NCBI GenBank assembly: GCA_937863215.1
Contig: CALMFQ010000437.1
Coordinates: forward strand, 1 to 14,508
DNA length: 14,508 nt
Origin: an uncultured Pseudomonadota bacterium
GTDB taxonomy: Bacteria; Pseudomonadota; Gammaproteobacteria; Burkholderiales; SCOH01
Direction: 5' to 3'
Shown: positions 7,547 through 14,414 of the stretch, in pieces
How the letters are laid out: each line of letters starts with the position of its first letter
Numbering within the stretch: the first letter of the stretch is position 1
The notes under the pieces: generated by a model
What the model was told of the DNA's origin: nothing
Database searches by the model: none
What the model saw: the letters and a program-made list of their open reading frames with translations, nothing else
Made by a program: the position numbers and the translations under genes

Positions 7547-9163
7547 ATGAACCGACTGACTGCCATGCGCATCCCCTATCCCTACACCCGTCAGGCCAAC
7601 AGCCATTATCCGGATTCGTTCTGGCGCTCGCTGCTGTATTTCAACCTGTACCGGCTGACCATCGGCAGCATCATGCTGCTGGCGATTCTCAGCCTGACAC
7701 AGCGTAATGACTGGAATGGCATTGAACCTCCTGGTCGCCACTACTGGCTCGCAGCCGGCTACTGGTTGTTCGGGCTGGCATCGTTCGCCACCATCAGGCT
7801 GCGCAAGCCGTATTTCAATATTCAACTGAGTCTGCAAGTCAGCATCGACATCGTATTCATTGTCGCGCTGATGTACATGAATGGCGGCATCCGCAGCGGC
7901 CTGGGGGTGCTGTTGATGCCGTATCTGGCTGCCGCCGGGCTGATCAGTCGCGGCAGGATGACTCTGTTCCATGCCGCGATCGCCGCGATCGCGGTGCTGC
8001 TGGCACAGGTATTGCGCATGCTGCAGGGGGAATCGACCGATTTCGGCCAGCCGGCGATGCTGTCGATGGGATATTTCGCTACCGCGTGGCTGGCGCACCG
8101 GCTGGCGCAATATGCCACCGAAAGCGAAAAAGTCGCGCTGCAGCGTGGCATCGATCTGGCGAACATGGCGCAGATCAACCAGCTGATCATTCAGGACATG
8201 CCGGATGGCGTACTGGTGGTCGATGACGAGGGCTGTATCCGCCAGCGCAATCAGCAGGCAGAGCGCCTGCTCGGCCCACCGAAAGTGCGGGAGCAACTGC
8301 GGCTGGGTGACTATGCGCAGGATCTGCAGGCTGCCGCCAATGTCTGGCGCGACCGCCAGACCCAGTCACAGGGCGATATCGTATTCCGCGCGCGCGCCAC
8401 CAACAAACTGTTGCGTGCCCGTTTCGTGCCGATCGATAACGACCGCTACAGCGGCGCGGTGATTTTTCTCGACGATGTCGCACGGCAGCAGGCCGAGGCG
8501 CAGCAGATCAAGCTGGTTGCGCTGGGGCGCCTGACTGCGAATATCGCGCACGAAATCCGCAACCCGCTGTCGTCGATCAACCATGCCGCCGAATTGCTCG
8601 AAGAAGACAGCAACAACGCACTGACGATCCGCCTGACACGCATCATCCGTGACAATGCCAAGCGGCTCGATGCCATGGTCAAGGATATCCTGCAGCTGAG
8701 CCGGCGCGACCGGACCCAGCCGGAAAAAATAGCCTTGCAGCAATATCTGCCGGCGTTTGCCGAGGAAATCGGCCAGACCGAACGCATACCGCCACAGGTG
8801 ATCCAAGTCGATTGCCCGGACCCGCTCAACCTCAGTTTCGATCGTGGCCACCTGCATCAAGTGATGTGGAATCTGTGCCGCAACGCCTGGCGCTATTGCC
8901 GCCAGCAGCCCGGCAGCATTACCATTCGCGCCCGGCGCGACAAACTGGGTGTGGTTATCGAAGTCTGCGACGACGGCAGCGGCGTCCCGCCGGCCAATCG
9001 CGACCGGCTGTTCGAACCGTTCTTCACCACCGATGACAGCAATGGCAGCGGCCTCGGGCTGTATATCGCGCGTGAAATCTGCGCCGCCAACCGTGCAGCG
9101 CTCGACTATGTTGATAGCAAACAAAACACCGTCTTCAGGGTAAGCGGCAAGGAATGGGAATGA
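7547..9163 (+). CDS. pilS: Sensor histidine kinase PilS
   Basis: PilS is the membrane sensor kinase that phosphorylates PilR. In Pseudomonas it adjusts pilin gene transcription to pilin levels in the membrane. The 538-aa product has about six hydrophobic helices between 33 and 187. A PAS-like segment follows at about 211-310, then the HisKA helix with the phospho-accepting H335 in ANIAHEIRNPLSS. The ATP-binding domain shows the N box QVMWNLCRNAWRY (438-450), the G1 box DDGSGV (475-480), LFEPFFTT (488-495) and the G2 box GSGLGL (500-505). The start is uncertain: the ATG at 7547 has no Shine-Dalgarno sequence, and a second ATG lies at 7565. The stop overlaps the pilR start. The order, layout and partner identify PilS; a generic NtrB-like kinase is less likely because of the six-helix sensor. 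Confidence 0.88.
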   Translation: MNRLTAMRIPYPYTRQANSHYPDSFWRSLLYFNLYRLTIGSIMLLAILSLTQRNDWNGIEPPGRHYWLAAGYWLFGLASFATIRLRKPYFNIQLSLQVSIDIVFIVALMYMNGGIRSGLGVLLMPYLAAAGLISRGRMTLFHAAIAAIAVLLAQVLRMLQGESTDFGQPAMLSMGYFATAWLAHRLAQYATESEKVALQRGIDLANMAQINQLIIQDMPDGVLVVDDEGCIRQRNQQAERLLGPPKVREQLRLGDYAQDLQAAANVWRDRQTQSQGDIVFRARATNKLLRARFVPIDNDRYSGAVIFLDDVARQQAEAQQIKLVALGRLTANIAHEIRNPLSSINHAAELLEEDSNNALTIRLTRIIRDNAKRLDAMVKDILQLSRRDRTQPEKIALQQYLPAFAEEIGQTERIPPQVIQVDCPDPLNLSFDRGHLHQVMWNLCRNAWRYCRQQPGSITIRARRDKLGVVIEVCDDGSGVPPANRDRLFEPFFTTDDSNGSGLGLYIAREICAANRAALDYVDSKQNTVFRVSGKEWE

Positions 9164-10524
9164 GCAAGCGCACTGGCAACGCACCGCGCAAGGTACTGGT
9201 GGTCGACGATGAAGCCGATATCCGCGAGCTGCTGGAGCTGACGTTGCTGCGCATGGGGCTGGACGTCACTGCCGCAGCCAACGTCAAGACCGCGCTGGAA
9301 AAACTGTCGGGTGAGCGCTTCGATCTGTGTCTGACCGACATGCGGCTGCCGGATGGCGAAGGGCTGCAGGTGGTCGAGCATATCCACAAGCACAATCTCG
9401 ACATTCCGGTTGCCGTGATTACCGCCTATGGCAGCACCGAAAACGCGGTGCGTGCGTTGAAACTGGGCGCGTTCGACTACCTGGCCAAGCCGATTGCACT
9501 GGAACAGCTACGCACGCTGGTCAAATCGGCGCTGGCAATCGAAGCTCCGGCGCCAGCCACCGGTAGCACCGCCAGCCGCTTCCTCGGCAACTCGCCGGCG
9601 TTGCAAAGCGCGCGCGAAATGATCGACAAGCTGGCGCGCAGCAATGCACCGGTTTACATCACCGGAGAATCCGGCTCGGGTAAAGAGCGTGCGGCACGCA
9701 TGATTCACGAAAAAAGCGTGCGCACCGACAAGGCATTCGTGCCGGTGAATTGTGGTGCGATTCCGGAAAACCTGATGGAGAGCGAGTTTTTCGGCTACCG
9801 GAAAGGCGCTTTTACTGGAGCCGACCACGAACGCGAAGGTTTTTTCCAGGTAGCCAACGGCGGTACCTTGTTCCTCGACGAAGTTGCCGACCTGCCGCTG
9901 ATGATGCAGGTCAAGCTGCTGCGCGCGATTCAGGAAAAAAAAGTACGCAAGCTCGGCAGTCCGGGTGAAGAAGCGATCGATGTGCGCATCATTTGCGCCA
10001 CCCACCAGAATCTGGCCGAGTGCGTCGCCGCCGGCCGCTTCCGCCAGGATCTGTTTTACCGGCTGAATGTGATCGAACTGCGCATGCCGCCGCTGCGCGA
10101 AATGCGCGAAGACATCCCGGCAATTGCCAACAGCGTGCTTGGCCGCATCGCCGAACAGCTGGGAATGGCCCAGCCCAACCTGGATGCCGCTGCCGAAACT
10201 GCGCTGCTGCACTACAACTTTCCCGGCAACGTGCGCGAGCTGGAAAATATCCTCGAACGCGCCGTCGCCCTCTCGGACGGCGGTCACATCAGCTGCGACG
10301 ATTTGCAGCTGACGCCGTCCGGCGCCGAGCAGGACGAAGCCGGAATCAGCCTGCCCGGTGCTGGCGACACCTATCCACTGCAGGATTACCTCGACCGGCT
10401 GGAGCGCGAAGCAATTGTCGATGCGCTGGAAAAAACCCGCTACAACCGCACTGCGGCTGCCAAGCTGCTGGGCATCACCTTCCGCTCGATGCGCTACCGC
10501 ATGGAGCGTCTGGGCATCGAGTGA
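9160..10524 (+). CDS. pilR: Sigma-54-dependent response regulator PilR
   Basis: PilR is an NtrC-type activator that, once phosphorylated, remodels sigma-54 polymerase; in relatives its main target is the type IV pilin promoter. From the ATG at 9160 the protein has 454 aa. The receiver domain (about 11-125) has D16/D17, the phospho-accepting D60 in TDMRLPDG and K110. The AAA+ domain has Walker A GESGSGKE (169-176), the sigma-54 contact loop GAFTGA (216-221) and Walker B GGTLFLDE (234-241). The Fis-type helix-turn-helix ends the protein, with NRTAAAKLLGITFRSMRYRM at 429-448, very like Pseudomonas PilR. An ATG six bases earlier (9154) is possible, but AAGGA (9149-9153) touches it and is well spaced for 9160. 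The 9160 ATG overlaps the pilS TGA, so the two are coupled. Confidence 0.92.
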   Translation: MSKRTGNAPRKVLVVDDEADIRELLELTLLRMGLDVTAAANVKTALEKLSGERFDLCLTDMRLPDGEGLQVVEHIHKHNLDIPVAVITAYGSTENAVRALKLGAFDYLAKPIALEQLRTLVKSALAIEAPAPATGSTASRFLGNSPALQSAREMIDKLARSNAPVYITGESGSGKERAARMIHEKSVRTDKAFVPVNCGAIPENLMESEFFGYRKGAFTGADHEREGFFQVANGGTLFLDEVADLPLMMQVKLLRAIQEKKVRKLGSPGEEAIDVRIICATHQNLAECVAAGRFRQDLFYRLNVIELRMPPLREMREDIPAIANSVLGRIAEQLGMAQPNLDAAAETALLHYNFPGNVRELENILERAVALSDGGHISCDDLQLTPSGAEQDEAGISLPGAGDTYPLQDYLDRLEREAIVDALEKTRYNRTAAAKLLGITFRSMRYRMERLGIE

Positions 10525-10935
10525 AATTTTGCGCCGCGTCGCTGACGGCGTCACAACGCACCGAGGCCAGACGCGGGCTCCGGCTCGGATCATGACGCAA
10601 CCTTGCGGGTCAAAACTGCATCCGGCCAACGGGATTGCTGCTGCACTCGCACGACTAGCGCCGGGAGGTGGCCGCAAATATGGGAACGTACAACGCGGAA
10701 AAGTGCGCACTGAAAAAGAAGATGCAAGCGCTACCGCAATGTTCGGCCACTCCCGTTCCGGCGAAACCGCTACACCGAAGGAGGACGGCAGCGCTCTTGC
10801 AAGGCGGTTTCATTTGGTCAGTCTACACCCGACGGTGAAATTCGGCATAGCCAGGCTGCTGGCGCTGTAACGCAGGCTTGCCGACATACACTCAAACACT
10901 GTTACATGGCCTGTTACAGGGAACCAGAAAACCAA
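10525..10935. other. Gene-poor stretch after pilR
   Basis: About 410 bp lie between the pilR stop and the old tRNA terminator without a recognisable gene. A frame of 52 codons (10680-10838, plus) follows GGGAGG at 11-base spacing, but its lysine/arginine-rich product has no motif I know. A 93-codon reading (10591-10870) in another frame is equally uncertain. A cluster of CTGTTACA at 10899-10906 and 10911-10918, with the inverse CTGTAAC at 10865-10871, could be a binding-site group. No strong pilR terminator is seen; CGCCG/CGGCG after the stop lacks a T run. Confidence 0.4.
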
Positions 10936-10967
10936 AAGGGCTTACACACGATTGTATGTAAGCCCTT
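10936..10967 (-). terminator. Rho-independent terminator of the tRNA-fMet gene
   Basis: A perfect 11-bp inverted repeat AAGGGCTTACA/TGTAAGCCCTT (10936-10946 with 10957-10967) encloses a 10-base loop. Read on the minus strand it is followed by the T-rich TTTTGGTTTT. It lies 8 bp beyond the CCA end of the tRNA fragment at 10976, exactly where the terminator of the original minus-strand tRNA gene would be. Confidence 0.8.
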
Positions 10968-10974
10968 GAAATCC

Positions 10975-11024
<50 letters not shown>

Positions 11025-11039
11025 AAAATAACCCCATTC

Positions 11040-11136
11040 CATGGTGTTCCCTAGTATTTCTGAAATAATAAAAATTTGCATAAAAACATGGTGTTGATGT
11101 GTTTTTGCCAGTTTTGTTCATTCCCAAGTATTCCCG
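11040..11136 (+). repeat. Paired direct repeats in the att arm
   Basis: CATGGTGTT occurs at 11040-11048 and 11087-11095. TTCCCTAGTATTTCTG (11047-11062) recurs imperfectly as TTCCCAAGTATTCCCG (11121-11136), with 13 of 16 bases identical and 74 bp apart. They fill the A+T-rich gap between the att junction and the integrase gene. Integrase arm-type sites or excisionase sites are expected there in this class of element. The protein that binds them is an inference. Confidence 0.5.
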
Positions 11137-11141
11137 TTTAT

Positions 11142-11150
11142 TGCTAGAAT
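11142..11150 (+). promoter_or_regulatory. Extended -10 promoter candidate for int
   Basis: TGCTAGAAT is an extended -10 element (TGn plus TAGAAT), which can work without a -35 box; no clear -35 is present. Transcription would start near 11157, inside the first of three phased repeats and about 40 bases before the integrase ATG. Confidence 0.4.
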
Positions 11151-11152
11151 TT

Positions 11153-11183
11153 GCCTACACGGTGCCTACACGCCGCCTACACG
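11153..11183 (+). repeat. Three phased GCCTACACG repeats before int
   Basis: GCCTACACG occurs exactly at 11153-11161, 11164-11172 and 11175-11183, a constant 11-bp period with two-base spacers (GT, CC). One helical turn per unit puts all copies on the same DNA face. They cover the presumed transcription start and leader of the integrase gene and end 14 bp before its ATG. They could be an operator for a repressor or excisionase, or integrase arm sites. Confidence 0.7.
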
Positions 11184-11197
11184 AAAGGGCAAAGACA

Positions 11198-12544
11198 ATG
11201 AACAGGGTAAATTTCACTGCCGATAGGGTGACCCGTTTCGAGTGTGAAGCTGGCAAGAAGCAAACCATTCACTGGGACGCCAAAGCGCCCGGCTTGGGCT
11301 TGCGTGTTTCGGCAGGCGGCGCCAAGTCCTACGTCTTTGAATCGCGGCTGGATGGCAAAACCATTCGCATCACGATTGGCGACATTCGCACGTGGACAAT
11401 TGCCAAGGCACAGGCCGAAGCGACACGCCTGAAGGCCATGTGCGACCAAGGCATCGACCCACGCCAGCAGAAGGCCGAACAGTTGGCAAAGAATGAGGCT
11501 GTCAGAGAGGCCGCTAAAGTGGCGGCATTCCGCGAAAGCGTTACCGTGTCAGAAGCATGGCAAGCCTATCTGGCGTACCAGCAAGAGCGCATGGCACTAA
11601 CCCACATCGAGAAGGGCAAGAAGTGGGGCGAGCGTCACATGGCCGACCACCTGAACCTGTCGCAAGCCGGCGGCGAGCCGAAGAAGCGCGGCAAGGGGCT
11701 GACGGTGCAAGGTGTGCTTTATCCGCTGCTACAGATGCGCATGGTGGACATTGACGCCGAGGTGCTGACCGACTGGCAGCGCAAGGAAGCCGCAGAGCGC
11801 GCCAACAATGCAAGGCAAGGCTTCGAGATGTTCCGCGCCTTTTGGCGCTGGTGCGGCTCCCGTGAGGAGTATCGGGGTATTATTGACCGGCAAGCCGTTG
11901 AAAACCCGGAAGCCCGCAGCGAAGTGCCCAGTCGCAAGGCCAAGCGGTTTGATGTGCTCGAACGTGCGCATCTTGCGCCGTGGTTCGCTGCTGTGGGCGA
12001 TTTGAGCAACCCTGTTATCGGTGCCTACCTGCAAGCCCTGCTGTTGACTGGCGCACGCCGGGAAGAGCTGGCCGCGTTGCGCTGGTCGGAAGTTGATTTC
12101 CGCTGGGGGGCGCTGTGGCTGAACGACAAGGTAGAGGCAGACGGCCGCAAGGTGCCATTAACCCCGTATGTATCGCATTTGCTGGCCGCTCTGCCGCGTC
12201 GGAATGAATGGGTGTTCAGTAGCCCTACCGCCGCAAATGGACGCATTCAAGAGCCGCGCATACCCCATAACCGGGCGCTGGATGTGGCCGGCCTGCCGCA
12301 TGTTTCATTACACGGGCTGCGCCGCACTTTCCGCAGTCTGGCCGAATGGGTGGAAATGCCCGCCGGCGTGGTCGCGCAAATCATGGGCCACAGGCCCAGC
12401 GCCACAGCGGAAAAGCACTACACCAACAGGCCGCTGGAACTGCTGGCCGTCTGGCACGGCAAGTATGAGGCGTGGATTCTGGAGCAGGCCGGGATTGCAT
12501 ACAGCACCAGCGAGCAGCCGGAACGCCTGCGGTTGGTGAAGTAG
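11198..12544 (+). CDS. Tyrosine recombinase/integrase, P4 type
   Basis: This integrase would cut and join the island at the tRNA-fMet att site. The 448-aa protein has a DUF4102-type N-terminal arm-binding domain (about 1-90, with WDAKAPGLGLRVSAGG and a GDIRTWTIAKAQAEA segment). A SAM-like core-binding domain covers about 113-225, and the catalytic domain covers about 255-425. Catalytic residues are R287 in TGARREEL, probably K318, H372 and R375 in HGLRRTF, H398 in MGHRP and the nucleophile Y408 in KHYTNRP. All are present, so it should be active. The frame is open back to 11099, but AAAGGG at 11184-11189 and the family N-terminus support the ATG at 11198. It lies about 175 bp from the att junction, the usual layout. 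Confidence 0.94.
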   Translation: MNRVNFTADRVTRFECEAGKKQTIHWDAKAPGLGLRVSAGGAKSYVFESRLDGKTIRITIGDIRTWTIAKAQAEATRLKAMCDQGIDPRQQKAEQLAKNEAVREAAKVAAFRESVTVSEAWQAYLAYQQERMALTHIEKGKKWGERHMADHLNLSQAGGEPKKRGKGLTVQGVLYPLLQMRMVDIDAEVLTDWQRKEAAERANNARQGFEMFRAFWRWCGSREEYRGIIDRQAVENPEARSEVPSRKAKRFDVLERAHLAPWFAAVGDLSNPVIGAYLQALLLTGARREELAALRWSEVDFRWGALWLNDKVEADGRKVPLTPYVSHLLAALPRRNEWVFSSPTAANGRIQEPRIPHNRALDVAGLPHVSLHGLRRTFRSLAEWVEMPAGVVAQIMGHRPSATAEKHYTNRPLELLAVWHGKYEAWILEQAGIAYSTSEQPERLRLVK

Positions 12545-12557
12545 TGTTGCCCTCAAC

Positions 12558-12572
12558 TAATCCATTGGATTA
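12558..12572. promoter_or_regulatory. Palindrome before the toxin gene, candidate TA operator
   Basis: TAATCCATTGGATTA is a perfect inverted repeat with 7-bp arms around one central base. It lies in the 30-bp gap between the integrase stop and the toxin ATG, ending two bases before that ATG. Antitoxins of this type usually bind a palindrome at the operon start to repress it, so this is the natural candidate. It also occupies the place of the ribosome site, and no Shine-Dalgarno sequence is seen. Confidence 0.5.
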
Positions 12573-12574
12573 CC

Positions 12575-12913
12575 ATGCTGATAACTCTGATTGAATTGCC
12601 GGAATACCGGAAGCGGTCCGAAAAGCTGTTCACGGAAGAAGAGCGCGCCGAATTGCTGGTGCATCTTGCAACGCACCCAAAGGCGGGCGACCTGATAACC
12701 GGCACCGGTGGCATGCGTAAGCTGCGCTGGGCACGTGCCGGTATGGGCAAGAGTGGTGGCGCAAGGGTGATTTACTACTACCACAGCGACCGCATTCCGC
12801 TGTTTTTGCTAACCGCCTACGGCAAGAACGAGCGGGCCAATCTGAGCAAGGCCGAACGTAATGAACTGGCGCAATTGGTAGAGATACTGGCCGACTATGC
12901 GCATGGAGACTAG
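12575..12913 (+). CDS. RelE/HigB2-family toxin
   Basis: The 112-aa protein matches HigB2-type RelE-superfamily toxins, which cut mRNA in the ribosome. Characteristic blocks are EYRKR near the start, HPKAGDLITGTGGMRKLRWA (starting at 34), GKSGGARVIYYY (52-63) and LLTAYGKNE (71-79) followed by LSKAERNEL. These line up well by eye with Vibrio cholerae HigB2 (IQGTGGLRKIR, RGGSRIIYY, LLTIYGKNE). The toxin gene precedes the antitoxin gene, the HigBA order, with only 3 bp between them. The ATG at 12575 has no clear ribosome site and lies against a palindrome. Nothing in the frame suggests loss of activity. Its likely roles are stabilising the island or defending against phage, both inferred from the family. 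Confidence 0.92.
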   Translation: MLITLIELPEYRKRSEKLFTEEERAELLVHLATHPKAGDLITGTGGMRKLRWARAGMGKSGGARVIYYYHSDRIPLFLLTAYGKNERANLSKAERNELAQLVEILADYAHGD

Positions 12914-12916
12914 AGC

Positions 12917-13207
12917 ATGGGAACACTGTTTGAAAGCATCCGCCAAGGGCTGAACGAGGCTATCCAGCACACCAAGGGCGAGCCCGTTGACGCCGTGGTG
13001 CATCGAGTTGAGCCGCTAGACGTGAAAGCCATCCGCCTGAAAACCGGCATGACGCAACAGAGCTTTGCCGCTCGCTTTGGCGTAAGTCTTGGCACCTTGC
13101 GCCATTGGGAGCGCGGCGACCGCCAGCCACACGGCCCGGCACGGGTATTGATGAAAGTGATTGATGCCGACCCGCAAGCTGTGCTGGCCGCATTGTCGAA
13201 GGGATAA
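12917..13207 (+). CDS. HigA2/NadS-type XRE antitoxin
   Basis: The 96-aa product is the partner of the upstream toxin. A short N-terminal region (about 1-33, MGTLFESIRQGLNEAI) precedes an XRE helix-turn-helix (about 36-75). That domain has DVKAIRLKTGMTQQSFAARF, GVSLGTLRHWE and GDRQPHGPAR, as in NadS/HigA2 antitoxins. In this family the N-terminal part wraps the toxin and the HTH represses the operon. GGAG at 12905-12908 inside the toxin's end is 8 bases before the ATG, so it should be well translated, more strongly than the toxin. It probably binds the palindrome at 12558-12572. The next antitoxin-like gene starts 4 bp after its stop. Confidence 0.92.
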   Translation: MGTLFESIRQGLNEAIQHTKGEPVDAVVHRVEPLDVKAIRLKTGMTQQSFAARFGVSLGTLRHWERGDRQPHGPARVLMKVIDADPQAVLAALSKG

Positions 13208-13211
13208 AGCG

Positions 13212-13530
13212 ATGGCCCTGTCTGCAATGCCTGACCCGCCGCACCCAGGCGAAACGCTGCGGGAAGATATTTTGCCAGCACTTGGGATTGACTGTGACCC
13301 AAGCCGCTGCGCAACTGGGCGTAACCCGTGCTGCATTGTCGCGGGTACTGAATGGCCGCGCCGCTATCTCTCCTGAAATGGCGCTGCGTATTGAAGGCTG
13401 GCTTGGCGTGGAAAACGGTGGCCGGGCTGATGTGTGGTTGGCACTGCAGGCCTCCTATGACTTGTGGAAAGCCCGCGAGGCTGGCGCTCCTGCCGTTCAG
13501 CGTGCGCCAGTGGAGCGAATTGCAGCATAA
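13212..13530 (+). pseudogene. Orphan HigA-type antitoxin gene with a frameshift
   Basis: Two reading frames together make one HigA-type XRE antitoxin of about 105 aa. The first, from the ATG at 13212, gives the hallmark PPHPGETLREDILPALG, then runs out of frame to a stop at 13374-13376. The second, readable from about 13282, continues LTVTQAAAQLGVTRAALSRV, NGRAAISPEMALRIEGWL and ADVWLALQASYDLW to the stop at 13528-13530. Removing one T from the TT at 13282-13283 restores a seamless HigA. The ATG has AAGGGA seven bases upstream. HigA normally follows its own HigB/GraT toxin gene; here it follows a complete foreign pair and no second toxin is present. It is either a decayed orphan or intact with a base error; I see no typical slippery site for programmed shifting. 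Confidence 0.85.
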
Positions 13531-13549
13531 CCGAATAACCGCCGCCTAA

Positions 13550-13614
13550 CGGTATCAGGCAGAGTTTTGCCGCGCCTACTCCGACGGGAGGAAAACCGGG
13601 ATACCTTCGCCCGG
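13550..13614 (+). other. Foldable stretch with competing stems
   Basis: In the 128-bp gap before the cargo gene, GGTATC (13551-13556) pairs with GATACC (13600-13605). Inside that, GTTTT (13564-13568) pairs with AAAAC (13592-13596), and CTCC (13579-13582) with GGAG (13587-13590) around a GACG loop. A rival hairpin CCGGG (13596-13600) with CCCGG (13610-13614) would break the outer stem. No T run follows. It could be a leader RNA element; no known riboswitch class is recognised. Confidence 0.35.
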
Positions 13615-13658
13615 CTGGCGTGGCTCCTTATTGAAGGTTCGCGCGTGAAGGTGTGCGA

Positions 13659-14414
13659 ATGTCAGCTGCTCCATGGAAGTGCTACAACCGCCTGCAAGAA
13701 ATTGCAGAGCGTTACGAAAAATCCATTGAAGATTTGATACACCTAGCCAGCCAAGGACAGCTGACCCTATATGGCTGTTTGCCTTCTGGTGTTTACCTGC
13801 GAAAAGGCCCTGGAGGGGAGTCGATTGGGGCCAAGTTTGTGCGGCTCAGTCAGGGTGATGCACAAAAATTGGAGCTGCATGGCAAGGTCACGTTGAGCCA
13901 ATTTGATACCGCAGTTTCGGTAATTGATGGCGTATGTATTGAACATGACTCCATTGGCCGCCAGCTGGATGGGCTGGTGAACCGCCTTTTCAACCGTTTC
14001 AGCACACAAGATGGCAAGCCGGTGACATTTGAGCTGAACGATATCTTTCTGATACACGAAAGGAATATGAAGGCGATTTTGCGCCATGACTTGTGGCGCA
14101 GTTCGGTATTTGACATAGACGCAGCCCCCGAATGCGCAGATGCAGAGGGAGTGGCTTCCCATGCTATGGGCAAAAGTGATGCGCAAAAAGGCAATATGCC
14201 TCAAACCGTCAATGTGTCATCCATATCGGCAGTAGAACCTGACGACACACCTGTAACCGCGACAATCGAAGCGGTGAGCGGATCCTTTACGGACGAAACT
14301 CCAAAGCCTTTGGCGCGCCAGAGGGCGCAGGAAATGGCCATCATAAATGAAATCTCTGCCTGGGTTATGAGCCGCTGGCGTTGCCAAAGTGGCGGCAGAA
14401 TCAGCCGGGGGTAA
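13659..14414 (+). CDS. Unrecognised island cargo protein, out of frame at its end
   Basis: I do not recognise a characterised family. The ATG at 13659 is chosen because AAGG (13648-13651) is seven bases upstream; a GTG at 13653 is the alternative. The first 150 residues look like a folded domain: helical RLQEIAERYEKSIEDLIHLA (11-30), strand-like GQLTLYG, then KFVRLSQGDAQKLELHGKVT (59-78) and an acidic/aromatic stretch to about 155. A low-complexity polar linker covers about 156-220, and QRAQEMAIINEIS (221-233) begins a C-terminal helix. After A234 this frame gives an odd tail and a stop at 14412-14414. The neighbouring frame carries what looks like the true C-terminus, so one base appears to be lost at about 14360. 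There are no membrane segments or signal peptide. Base use is less G+C-rich than in the chromosomal genes. Confidence 0.7.
   Translation: MSAAPWKCYNRLQEIAERYEKSIEDLIHLASQGQLTLYGCLPSGVYLRKGPGGESIGAKFVRLSQGDAQKLELHGKVTLSQFDTAVSVIDGVCIEHDSIGRQLDGLVNRLFNRFSTQDGKPVTFELNDIFLIHERNMKAILRHDLWRSSVFDIDAAPECADAEGVASHAMGKSDAQKGNMPQTVNVSSISAVEPDDTPVTATIEAVSGSFTDETPKPLARQRAQEMAIINEISAWVMSRWRCQSGGRISRG

Noticed and set aside
7439..8296. Upstream extension of the proA frame to 8296 on the minus strand
   Set aside because: It runs antisense through pilS, shows no family similarity, and the proA family start with a spaced AGGA site is at 7438.
10591..10870. 93-codon plus-strand reading after pilR
   Set aside because: It is the tail of a longer frame that shadows pilR, has no ribosome site, and the product has no recognisable motif.
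13543..13658. Integron attC site starting at GCCTAAC (13543-13549)
   Set aside because: No matching GTTAGGC end occurs within the following 120 bp, so the paired simple sites of attC are absent.
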